DNA from: Closterium sp. Naga37s-1
Taxonomy: Eukaryota; Streptophyta; Zygnematophyceae; Desmidiales; Closteriaceae
Reading direction: 5' to 3'
Length of the DNA stretch: 64,000 nucleotides
Assembly: GCA_947471745.1 (NCBI GenBank)
Contig: CANJKZ010000399.1
Coordinates: 193,501-257,500 of the forward strand
The notes beneath the pieces were generated by a model. It worked only from the letters and a program-made list of their open reading frames with translations. It made no database searches and had not been told where the DNA came from. Position numbers and translations under genes: made by a program. Shown piece by piece: positions 1-8,858 of the stretch (position 1 is the stretch's first letter; the number at the start of each line of letters is the position of its first letter).

Positions 1-290
1 TGCCATGCTCTCGCGCATGGCTGCTGGCATTAGAGGCTCCACTCTGGTGAGATAGCATGACAGCATGGGGCCATGGGGGTATGGGTGCATGGGGGCATGG
101 GGGCATGATGCATGGTGACATGGGTGGTTGGATGGATGCAGCATGCAATTGTGCATGGCTGCAGGCATCCGAGGCTCCACTCTGGTAAGATAGCATGACA
201 GCATGCGTTCATGGATGCATGGGTGCATGACATGCATAACATGCATGGTGCATCGGTGCATCATGCATGGTATGGTAACATGGGCAACCC
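1..290 (+). repeat. CATG-rich minisatellite with a duplicated mini-exon
   Basis: The stretch is built of ATGCATGG/CATGGGGG-like units. Two copies of a segment encoding MAAGIRGSTL lie 138 bases apart (16-46 and 154-184). Each ends in CTCTG followed by a good splice donor (GTGAGA, GTAAGA). The peptide reads as the front half of a leucine-rich repeat, and the next exon (from 368) continues it, so these are probably duplicated exons of the gene whose end lies at 368-514. Which copy is used cannot be told. Confidence 0.55.
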
Positions 291-367
291 GCAAGTTGGT
301 GCAGCCACAAGCTTAACCTCTTCTCCTGGCCCCACCCACCCACCCACCATCCATCTGAACCCCTCAG

Positions 368-514
368 ATCCTCAACCTGCCTGGCAACCCTAATGCGGTG
401 TCAGAATGCCTGGCTGCTCTCATGCCTGCTCTTCCCCATGGCTTGAAGCAGCTGAAAGGGGACAAGCGGGAGAAACACCCCCGCCACACGCCCCACCCTG
501 GCATAGCCAAGTGA
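368..514 (+). CDS. Last exon of a leucine-rich-repeat protein (partial gene)
   Basis: After a pyrimidine/ACCC-rich tract ending in CCCCTCAG, an open stretch of 48 codons runs to TGA at 512-514. It starts [19 protein letters not shown] and continues [19 protein letters not shown]. Joined to the upstream GIRGSTL mini-exon, the L-x-x-L-x-L-x-x-N pattern with a following helix resembles the ribonuclease-inhibitor type of LRR. The bulk of the gene lies left of the window, so its function is unknown. The basic tail [11 protein letters not shown] is odd for an LRR cap. Degenerate copies of this tail follow genes A, B and D, which suggests the ancestral duplication unit carried the end of this gene along. 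The splice structure is inferred from sequence only. Confidence 0.5.
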   Translation: MLNLPGNPNAVSECLAALMPALPHGLKQLKGDKREKHPRHTPHPGIAK

Positions 515-579
515 TGGTTTCTGGGTTGACTAGCATAGGTTCACAAGACAACGTGGTCTTGAGAGAGTAGAGCTGTGCG

Positions 580-664
580 CCTCGTGCCAGCTCCACCACA
601 TGGGCTGAAGCAGCTGAAACGGGACAAGCGGGAGAAGCACCCCGCTACATGTGGCCTAGCATGA
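580..664 (+). pseudogene. Duplicated copy of the LRR-gene tail
   Basis: A second version of the [16 protein letters not shown] tail, ending TGA at 662-664, lies about 150 bases after the first. It has no acceptor of similar quality and lacks the leucine-rich front half. I read it as a partial duplicate, part of a 3-prime untranslated region or a fossil exon. Confidence 0.45.
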
Positions 665-873
665 CAAAGCAATACAAATGAGCACTTGGAGTTCTTGCTC
701 TGCATGTGCCAGCAACACATCCGAAAAGAATATTGAACGTTCCGTATCCAAGCCAGCAGAGCATGCGATGTACAGTACTTTACCTCGGCTCCCTCCCCTC
801 TTAGAAACATACTGTACTAAGCTATACAGAAACATTTTCACATGTTCATTAGCACCAGCTCTATTTTCTTCGG
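665..873. other. Intergenic, no gene seen
   Basis: Ordinary-composition DNA with only short open frames. It leads into the conserved upstream block of gene A. Confidence 0.5.
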
Positions 874-1176
874 GGGCAGCCAATGTCGCAGCAGTAATTA
901 TTCAGCCCCAATTGCACCGCACGCTCAAGAAACTCCTTTTGTTGTTCACACGAGGGCACGATACAAGCTTCACTGCGTGCGCTAATTTATCGCGCCGCGT
1001 CGCCTTGCACGGTATCTCTCAACCGGAAGGCGTCGACGGTCCGGTTTCTTTCCCGTCAGTGTGCGAATACTTTTCCGCTAGAGTGTTAGGGGGAGGGGGA
1101 TATCCGGGTTGACTGTGTGACAGCAGGTAGTTGACTCACAAAGTCACCAGAAAAGAAAATCACGGCTAGTAGGGTG
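874..1176 (+). promoter_or_regulatory. Promoter region of gene A with two conserved blocks
   Basis: GGGCAGCCAATGTCGCA (874-890) includes a CCAAT core. It recurs upstream of genes B (7738-7754), C (18754-18768), D (25888-25906) and, more weakly, E (42281-42300). A second block TCACGGCTAGTAGGGTG (1160-1176) lies 28 bases before the ATG and recurs just upstream of the ATG in B, C and D. Position and conservation among paralogs suggest a shared distal element and a core-promoter or transcript-start element. No TATA box is needed to explain the pattern. Confidence 0.55.
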
Positions 1177-1203
1177 TGAGAGAGACAGGGCGGCACAATC
1201 AAG

Positions 1204-4200
1204 ATGGACTCGCGGGATGATGTCATGGGCCTTGCTACGGGCATCGGCGTAATATTAGGAATTGCGAATCCGCGGAACGGCGCGCCGCCTCTGTGGTGCC
1301 ACCGCCGGCGGCTTCTTCCTTGTCTGGCGCAGCGGAATGGCGCGGAAGTTGCGCCTGTTCCGCTCGTTCCGCCCGTTCCGCTCGTTCCGATCGTTCCGCT
1401 TGTTCCTGCGCGGGGGAATGGCGCGGAGGCTGCCTGTGAAGGCGCGCGGGGGGAAGGGGTTCCGCGAGTTGGGGGAGCAGCGGGCATATATGAGCAGAGG
1501 GAAGCGGGGGGATCTGGGCAGGGGGAGAGGGAAAAGGGAAGGGGTGCGGAGGAATCAGGGGGGTTATGGGGTGGTGGGACGGAGAGAGGAGTGATGGGTG
1601 GGGTTGGGGATGGTCGCATGGGGGATGGTGGGAAAGGGTTTTGCGGGCTAGAGGGAGGAATGGGGTGGGCTGGCAGGTCACATGCTGGGAGGGAAGAGGT
1701 GGGGGAGGGGGGAGAGGCTGATGTGGGAGGGGTGGAGGGAGATGAGGATGAAGAGGTGGTTGAGGTGGAGTGGGTCGGGGATTGTGTGAGGGGGGGTGTG
1801 TGGCAGAGGGTAGAGGAGTGTGTGAGGGAGTGCGGAGGGGAGTGTGGTGGGGAGTGTGGAGGGGAGTGTGGAGCGAGACAGGATGAGGAGGAGGAGGAGG
1901 AGGAGGAGGAGGAGGAGGAGGAGGAGGAGGAGGAGGAGGAGGAGGAGGAGGAGGAGGAGGAGGAGGAGGAGGAGGAGGAGGATAATGATAGTGTGATGGG
2001 CCTTGCAGCCGCTATTGAGGCGCCTCAGAATGTAACGGGCATCGGCACGAATCCACGGAACGGCCCGCCGCCTCCTCGGTGCTACGCCCGGCGGCTTCCG
2101 CCTCGCCTGGCGCAGCGGAATGCCGCGGAGAGTGAGGAAGGAGAGGATGATGATGTGGTGGAAGTTCCAATAGGGGACAATAGGTGGCGGGATATTAACG
2201 AGTTACACACTGATAGTGCGAAGGAGATAGAAGGTTTGCGAAGGGAGGGAGGGAAAGGGAGAGAAGAGGGGGGGGGAATGGTTGAGGAGGAGAGGGGGGA
2301 GGGGGGAGGGGCGGCGAAGGGGAAGGAGAAGAAGAGGAAGAGGGAGGAGGAGAGGGGCACGGGTGGGCAGGAGGAGCGTTTTGTGTGCGGAGAATGTGGG
2401 CAGGCTTTTGGTCGACGGACAACTTTAAAGGCACACTTGGGTACCCATTTTTTGCAGGCTCAGGCGCTATGCCGTTCAACCCAGGTGCGTTTTCCTCACT
2501 CACTCGCTCACTCACTCACTCTCCCCCACTCACCTGCTCGCTCACTCACGCACTCACCCACTCTCTACTCTACCTCACTCATTCATGCATTCACCCACTC
2601 ACAGGCTCACAGACTCACTCACGGTCTCTTTCACTCACATACCTTGCACATACCTTGCCTTGCACATACCTCGCACATACCTCGCACATACCTCACGGGC
2701 ACTGGTGCCATCTCCACCCTTACCGCTCGTCTTTCCACTCTTCCCCTCTGTCCCTGCCGTGATTCCAGAAGGCTGGAAGCCAGGTTCGCCACTCACCGCT
2801 TGCCTCTTTGCCCCTTCTGCAGCAGAAGTGGTTTGGGTGTTTCCATGCGAACACCCACAAGCCATGCTATGTAGTCAAGTCAAGGCATCAAGTCAACTTC
2901 CCCTCTTACCGCCTGCCTCTTTGCCTGTTCTGCTGCAGGAAAAACCTTTTCTGTGCCCGCATGTGGGTTGCAGCAAGGCATTCACCACAAATTTCAGCCT
3001 AACGAGGCACCTTCTAGTGCATGACTCCAGTGCTCCTCGGGTAAGCTCCCCTCGCCCTCTCCCCTTTATTGCCCCTTAAGTATCAGTTACCGAGGCACCT
3101 TCTAGTGCATGACCCCAATGCCCCTCAAGTAAGCTCCCCTTGCTTGCTCTCATGGTGAAAGTCGCAGCCCCTCAACTTTTATCCCCCTTTTCACCACTCC
3201 CCTCTTCCCTCGTTCCACTCTTTCCCTCCCCCTTTTTTCTGCCATTCTCCTTCCTCGCTCTTCTCGTTTTGTCCTCTCACTCCCTCCCTTTCGTCATCCT
3301 CTTCCTCCTCTCCCTCCTCGACTTGTCCCAAACTCATCACAATATTCCTTGGTACACCATGCAGCATGCCACACACAATAGCACCATGCAGCATGCCCCA
3401 CACAATAGCACCATGCAGCATGCCACACACAATAGCACCATGCAGCATGCCCCACACAATAGCACCATGCAGCATGCCACACACAATAGCACCATGCAGC
3501 ATGCCCCACACAATAGCACCATGCAGCATGCCGCATGCAAGGACGCAGGGTTTGTGGCTTTATTGACGCATCTTGTATTCCCTCTCCCTGTTCTCTTCCC
3601 TCCCCTCTCCCACATCCCCTCTCCCCCCCCACCCTCCCCCCATCTCTCTCCTTGGAAAAAACCAGATTCCCTGCACTCATCGCCCCTGCCCTCTAACCTT
3701 TAAGCGTCAAGAGGACATGCGAAGGCATGCAAGGTGGAAGCATGGCAGAGGGAGAGGGAGTGGGGTGCGAGTAAAGAGCGTGCATGCGGGCAGGAAGGGG
3801 AAGAGAGCGCATGGGGGAGAGGTAGGGAGGCATGGAGGCGAGAAGGAGGGTGATTCTGTGAGTGGGAAAGAGAGACAAAGGGGGGAGGAGAGGGATGAGG
3901 AGGGAAGTGAAGGGGAGGACATGTATGAGGAAGTAGGGACGGAGGGGGAGAGGGGCGAAGGGCGAAGGAGCGGTTGGGAGAGGGAAGAAGAGGGAAGGAG
4001 GGAAGAGAACCGGGACGAGGAGGAAAGCATGGGGGAGGAGGAAAGGAGGGGGGAAGAGAGGGGAGGAGGAGAGAGGAGCGAGGAGAAGAGGGACGAGGAG
4101 GAAAGGATGGGGGAGGAAAGAAGGGCGGAGGAGGAAAGAAGGGCGGAGGAGGAAAGAAGGGCGGAGGAGGGAAGAAGGGCGGAGGAGGAAAGAAGGGAGG

Positions 4201-7200
4201 AGGAGGAAAGAAGGGCGGAGGAGGAAAGAAGGGTGGAGGAGGAAAGAAGGGCGGAGGAGGAAAGAAGGGTGGAGGAGGAAAGGAGGGTGGAGGAGGAAAG
4301 GAGGGTGGAGGAGGAAAGGAGGGTGGAGGAGGAAAGGAGGGTGGAGGAGGAAAGGAGGGTGGAGGAGGAAAGGAGGGTGGAGGAGGAAAGGAGGGTGGAG
4401 GAGGAAAGGAGGGTGGAGGAGGAAAGGAGGGTGGAGGAGGAAAGGAGGGTGGAGGAGGAAAGGAGGGTGGAGGAGGAAAGGAGGGTGGAGGAGGAAAGGA
4501 GGGTGGTGGAGGAAAGGGGGGTGGAGGAGGAAAGGAGGGTGGAGGAGGAAAGGAGGGTGGAGGAAAGGGGGGTGGAGGAAAGGGGGGTGGAGGAAAGGGG
4601 GGTGGAGGAAAGGGGGGTGGAGGAAAGGGGGGTGGAGGAAAGGGGGGTGGAGGAAAGGGGGGTGGAGGAAAGGGGGGTGGTGGAGGAAAGGGGGGTGGTG
4701 GAGGAAAGGGGGGTGGAGGAAAGGGGGGTGGAGGAAAGGGGGGTGGAGGAAAGGGGGGTGGAGGAAAGGGGGGTGGAGGAAAGGGGGGTGGAGGAAAGGG
4801 GGGTGGAGGAAAGGGGGGTGGAGGAAAGGGGGGTGGAGGAAAGGGGGGTGGAGGAAAGGGGGGTGGAGGAAAGGGGGGTGGAGGAAAGGGGGGTGGAGGA
4901 AAGGGGGGTGGAGGAAAGGGGGGTGGAGGAAAGGGGGGTGGAGGAAAGGGGGGTGGAGGAAAGGGGGGTGGAGGAAAGGGGGGTGGAGGAAAGGGGGGTG
5001 GAGGAAAGGGGGGTGGAGGAAAGGGGGGTGGAAGAAAGGGGGGCATGGAGAGGAGAAGGAAGCAACTTCCTTCTTTTATAAGTGGAGAAGAGGGAAGGAG
5101 AGGGGAGGAGAGGGAAGAGGAGGGAATGAGGTGGGAGGAGAGGGAAGAGGAGGGAAGGGGGGAGGCGACGGAAGAAGAGGGAGGGGACAAAGAGACTCCT
5201 AGTGAGGAAGAGGGAAGGAGGGGGAAGGTGGGGGACGACGAGGCAAAGAGGGAGGAAGGGAGGAATGAATGTGGTGTCCTTAGGGATGAAGAGAGAAAGA
5301 GGGAGGAGGAGAGGGATGAAGAGGAGGGAGGAGGAGAGGTATGAAGAGGAGGGAGGAGGAGAGGGATGAAGAGAGAAAGAGGGAGGAGGAGAGGGATGAA
5401 GAGGAGGGAGGAGGAGAGGGATGAAGAGGAGGGAGGAGGAGAGGGAGGAAGAGGAGGGAGGAGGAGAGGGATGAAGAGGAGGGAGGAGGAGAGGGAGGAA
5501 GAGGAGGGAGGAGGAGAGGGATGAAGAGGAGGGAGGAGGAGAGGGATGAAGAGGAGGGAGGAGGAGAGGGATGAAGAGGAGGGAGGAGGAGAGGGATGAA
5601 GAGGAGGGAGGAGGAGAGGGATGAAGAGGAGGGAGGAGGAGAGGGATGAAGAGGAGGAGGGATGAAGAGCAGAGGAGGGAGCAGAGGAGGGAGCAGAGGA
5701 GGGGGCAGAGGAGGAAGCAGAGGAAGGAGAAGAGGAGAGAGCAGAGGAGGGAGCAGAGGGAGCAGAGGAGGGAGAAGAGGAGGGAGAAGAGGAGGGGGCA
5801 GAGGAGGGAGACGAGGAGGGAGCAGAGGAGGGGGCAGAGGAAGGAGAAGAGGAGGGAGAAGATGAGGGGGCAGAGGAGGGAGCAGAGGAGGGAGCAGAGG
5901 AGGAAGCAGAGGAGGGAGCAGAGGGAGCAGAGGAGGGAGAAGAGGAGGGGGCAGAGGAGGGAGACGAGGAGGGAGCAGAGGAGGGGGAAGAGGAAGGAGA
6001 AGAGGAGGGAGAAGATGAGGGGGCAGAGGAGGGAGCAGAGGAGGGAGCAGAGGGAGCAGAGGAGGGAGAAGAGGAGGGGGCAGAGGAGGGGGCAGAGGAG
6101 GGAGCAGAGGAGGGAGCAGAGGAGGGAGCGGAGGAGGGAGCGGAGGAGGGAGAGGAGGAGGGAGAGGAGGAGGGGTCAGAGGAGGGAGCGGAGGAGGGAG
6201 AGGAGGATGCAGCAGAGGAGGGAGACGAGAAGAAGGGATACGTGGGGGAAAGTTGGCAGTTGGTGGAAGATGGAGCAGAAGGGATTTGTGGGGGAAGCGG
6301 GGATTATTGGAGGGGACAGGAAGAGGGAGGAGGAGAAGCAGAGGAAGAGAGGGGTAAGGGAGAGGGAAGTGGGGGAGGGGAGAGGGCAGTGGAAAAGGGA
6401 GGAGGAGAGAGGGAAGAGGAAGGAGAATGGGAAAGGGAGAAGGAAGAAGAAGGGGAGAGGGAAAAGGAAAAGCGAGGAAGGGAGAGGGAAGAGGAAGGAA
6501 AAATAGGTGAGGAGGAAGAGGGAGGAAGATGGAGTAAGCAAGAGGTGCAGAGATGCGTGCAGGAAAGATGGAAGAGGAAGCGGCATGCTGAAGAGGAAAA
6601 TGCGACAAACAAGGTTTGTTTGGAGTCAAGTCGATGCATTCAAGAACCCTGGACAAGCCATGAGCGTGCGACAGCACGTGAGGATTGGGATTGTGGAAGG
6701 GGGTTGCTTCGAATGGGAGGGGCGGTGAGAAAGGGAATGTGTGTTGAAGGAGATTGTGCCGAGGGGGAGGGAGGTGGTTGCAGGGAAAACCACCTGGAGA
6801 ATCACCTGAGGCAGCAGAAGAGATATCTGGGCACAAAGGTGCACTGTAATGTGGGGAGGAGAGGGTGCCAGTGGAAGCTGAGGAAACGCAGGAGGCAGGA
6901 GGAGAAGCTCCTGAGGCAGGAGGAGGAGCTCCTGAAGGAGGAAGAAACCCACCTGAAACAGGTGGAAGAACACCTGAAGCAACAGAAAGAGCACCTGAGG
7001 CAGCAGGAGGAGCACCTGAAGCATAAGAGGCAGCACCTGGAGCTTCAGGTAAGACGCACGCGGATTTTGAAGCAACGCCTGAGTTGCTGTAGCTGTTTGT
7101 GTTCTTGTGGTTTAAGGAGAGGGGTTGAGGAGAGGGATGAGGAGGGAGGGAGGATGGTGGAGGATGGAGGGAGAGGAAGAGGGGTTGTGGTGCGTGATGG

Positions 7201-7321
7201 GGAGGGGGTGGGGTTGGCGGAAGATGGAGGGAGAGGAGGGTTTGATGGAGGGAGAGGAGGGGTAGACGGGTGGAGAGGAGGGAGGGTGGTGAAAGATGAG
7301 ATTGAAGACTGGTTAAGGTGA
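1204..7321 (+). CDS. Gene A: C2H2 zinc-finger/coiled-coil protein, probably broken
   Basis: First exon 1204-2484 starts MDSRDD. The Arg/Pro module (RRRLLPCLAQRN) occurs twice, near codons 35-48 and 296-309, the second time as CYARRLPPRLAQRN. Between them lie a run of about 32 Glu and SIM-like acid-flanked valines. DDVVEVPIGDNRWRDIN follows, then a finger FVCGECGQAFGRRTTLKAH-LGTH. Exon 2 (2939-3040, 34 codons, phase 0 at both ends) encodes FLCPHVGCSKAF plus TRHLLVH. The last exon opens at 3666. The product is probably a nuclear DNA-binding protein; targets are unknown. The finger frame of the last exon closes at 5081, while the coiled-coil tail lies in another frame (6242-7321), and that frame has its own stop at 5342-5344. 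At least two breaks are therefore implied, unless introns or assembly errors in the minisatellites explain them. Confidence 0.6.
1885..1980 (+). repeat. (GAG)n trinucleotide run coding poly-Glu
   Basis: About 32 uninterrupted GAG units inside the first exon of gene A, in frame as poly-glutamate. Slippage-prone, so length polymorphism is expected. It separates the two copies of the N-terminal module. Confidence 0.95.
2485..2720 (+). repeat. CTCA/CACT simple repeat at start of gene A intron 1
   Basis: Directly after the donor (CCAG|GTGCGTTTTCC) the intron runs into CTCACTCACTC repeats and then CACATACCTCG repeats. The same layout follows the first exon of B, C, D and E. No conserved gene is seen in this stretch. 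Confidence 0.8.
3041..3665 (+). repeat. Gene A intron with a 27-bp minisatellite
   Basis: The intron between exon 2 and the last exon. 3356-3534 holds six full and one partial copy of a 27-base unit beginning ACCATGCAGCATGCC, alternating between two variants (a 54-base higher-order unit). The rest is pyrimidine-rich up to the acceptor ACCAG at 3661-3665. Confidence 0.85.
4090..5045 (+). repeat. G-rich coding minisatellite (18-bp then 15-bp units)
   Basis: 18-base units (GGAGGAGGAAAGAAGGGC and variants) give way at about 4556 to some 32 copies of a 15-base unit (GGTGGAGGAAAGGGG). All unit lengths are multiples of three, so every frame stays open: Glu/Arg-rich, Lys/Gly-rich or Arg/Gly-rich. 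The upper strand carries about 32 evenly spaced runs of six G, an unusually strong G-quadruplex-forming pattern within a putative last exon. Confidence 0.9.
5280..6215 (+). repeat. GA-rich minisatellites in gene A last exon
   Basis: 24-base units (GAGGAGGGAGGAGGAGAGGG plus ATGA) fill about 5280-5655, then 15- to 18-base GAGGAGGGAGCAGAG units fill about 5656-6215. They are homologous in style to the Glu/Arg filler of the paralogs but lie between frames here, which fits decay. Confidence 0.85.
6242..7321 (+). CDS. Gene A: conserved coiled-coil C-terminal region
   Basis: This open stretch carries the tail shared by A to E: a basic block with QQKRYLGTKVH and VGRRGCQWKLRK, then heptads of the form HLKQQKEHLRQQEEHL, then HLELQVRRT. 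The heptads predict a parallel coiled coil, so dimerisation or oligomerisation is likely. The second Cys/Arg block is less conserved than in C and D (QWKLRKRRR replaces CKLRNHLKATE). It is out of frame with the finger part of the same gene. Confidence 0.55.
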   Translation: MGESWQLVEDGAEGICGGSGDYWRGQEEGGGEAEEERGKGEGSGGGERAVEKGGGEREEEGEWEREKEEEGEREKEKRGREREEEGKIGEEEEGGRWSKQEVQRCVQERWKRKRHAEEENATNKVCLESSRCIQEPWTSHERATAREDWDCGRGLLRMGGAVRKGMCVEGDCAEGEGGGCRENHLENHLRQQKRYLGTKVHCNVGRRGCQWKLRKRRRQEEKLLRQEEELLKEEETHLKQVEEHLKQQKEHLRQQEEHLKHKRQHLELQVRRTRILKQRLSCCSCLCSCGLRRGVEERDEEGGRMVEDGGRGRGVVVRDGEGVGLAEDGGRGGFDGGRGGVDGWRGGRVVKDEIEDWLR

Positions 7322-7401
7322 AAGATGGATGGACTGGAGGGGGATGGTGAAGGATGAAGAGAGAAGGGAGGAGTGGTGGTGTGGTGAGTGAAGGGAGAGG
7401 A

Positions 7402-7509
7402 AGTGCCGGCTCTGCCCCATGGGCTGAAGCAGCAGAAAGGGGACAAGTGGGGGAGGGATACAATACAACTCCTCAATGTGCCCCGCTTTGCCTTAATCAT
7501 GTGAATAAA
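7402..7509 (+). pseudogene. LRR-tail remnant and poly(A) signal after gene A
   Basis: Sequence reading [14 protein letters not shown], clearly related to the tail exon at 368-514, is followed by AATAAA at 7504-7509. It lies outside the coiled-coil frame. It may be the 3-prime untranslated region of gene A, or a terminal exon reached by splicing from the CTTCAG|GTAAGA site at about 7049. Confidence 0.45.
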
Positions 7510-7737
7510 ATGAGTAAGTTATAAATGTTTTGCGTCATGATGGCATGCAAGGCAATGTCTTACGCCAGTTTCAGCATTTGTTTTTTCTTGAACCGAGCTC
7601 GCTTGTATGATGAAGGGAGGGAGCTCCATTCCTCCCCTCACAAATAGAGAATTGTTTGAAAAAGCGTGCATACTTTTCTGTTGCAATTTCTTTGAGGATG
7701 TTTTCTATCCCAGCGCTTAGGAAACATGGCAAATCGT

Positions 7738-8841
7738 GGGGCAGCCAATGTCGCGAATCGCAACCATTTTGGGGCGCCAATTTCCTAGCATTTGTTCACA
7801 CCCTGCAGTTTTACAGCATCCCGTTCGCGCTTCGCCAACACCTCACCTTCCGAGATTCTCGCTGCGCTGCGGGCCGCTTGAACGGGTTGGGTATACCACG
7901 TGCAAGAGAAGTTATATTTGACCGACAGAGTATACCGCGTGAGCGGATACGGTAAGTGCTGCATTGCGCGGGGTTTGGTTTGGAATACCGCGCGGGTGTG
8001 ATGTTACTGTACCGTTTAGTAAGGGGGTGGCGCTGCGGGTGTGATAGAGTGCAGAGCACATTGCGCCTTTCCGCATTGCCCCGTCGGTTCCGCATTGCCC
8101 CATCGATACCCCGCCAATCCGCGGGAATTAAGAAACGCTAGTGTGATACTACTGTACCTGTTAGTAGGGGATGCCGTTGCGGGAGCGAAGTATAGAGTAT
8201 ACTGCTGCGTTCGTTCCGCAATGCCCCGCCGGTGCCCCGCCAATCCTCGGGAATAAGTGCCAGGAGTAAAGAATTGATTTTTGAGTCGACTCAAAAATCA
8301 CCCCGCCGGTGCCCCGCCGGTGCCCCGCCGGTGCCCCGCCGGTGCCCCGCCAATCCTCGGGAATAAGTGCCAGGAGTAAAGAAACGCCGGTGTGATATAG
8401 CTGTACCTGCAGTAAAGGGGCGCCGTTGCGGGCGTGCTTGGGCCGGTTCCGCATTGCCCCGTCAGTACCACACCAATCCGCGGGAATATATGAGCGCTGG
8501 TGTGATAGTACTGTACCTGTTAGTAAGGGGATGCCGTCGCGGGAGCGATAAAGTATAGAGTACACTGCGCGGTTCCGCATTGCCTCGTCAGCACCGCGCC
8601 AAGCCGCGGGGATAAATAACCGCCGGTGTGATAATACTGTCCCTGTAGTAAGAGGGCGCCGTTGCGAGAGTGATAGAGCATAGGGTACGCTGCGCCGTTC
8701 CGCAAGTTACTGTGCCTGTAGTAAGAGGGCGCCGTGCGGGTGCGACAGTACTACTGTAGTATAGAGCACACTGCGCGGGTCCGCATTGCCCCATCGGTAC
8801 CGCGCCAAGCCGCGGGAGTAAAATTAACGTCTAGAAGCGTG
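7738..8841 (+). promoter_or_regulatory. Gene B promoter: CCAAT block, tandem repeats, core block
   Basis: GGGCAGCCAATGTCGC (7738-7754) is followed by about five to six degenerate copies of a 130-170-base unit between about 7950 and 8820. Each contains GTGTGATA-x-TACTGTACCTGT, GCGCCGTTGCGGG and CCGCATTGCCCC. AACGTCTAGAAGCGTG (8826-8841) matches the core block of the paralogs. The same repeat family lies upstream of gene D. Repeated promoter units of this kind usually reflect multiplied transcription-factor sites; this is inference. Confidence 0.55.
8223..8383. repeat. 51-bp direct repeat split by a 26-bp perfect palindrome
   Basis: 8223-8273 and 8333-8383 are identical over 51 bases. Between them lie a perfect 26-base palindrome (8275-8300) with core TTTTGAGTCGACTCAAAA and three 11-base GCCCCGCCGGT units. 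See the findings on palindromes at duplication junctions. Confidence 0.95.
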
Positions 8842-8858
8842 CTGGAGAGAGGCTGGGA

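Noticed and set aside
3700-5190. Long minus-strand open frames rich in Pro and Ser (also 5280-7463, 15915-17750, 45319-46983, 50512-52152)
   Set aside because: They are the reverse reading of GA-rich repeats on the + strand and have no domain or splice support.
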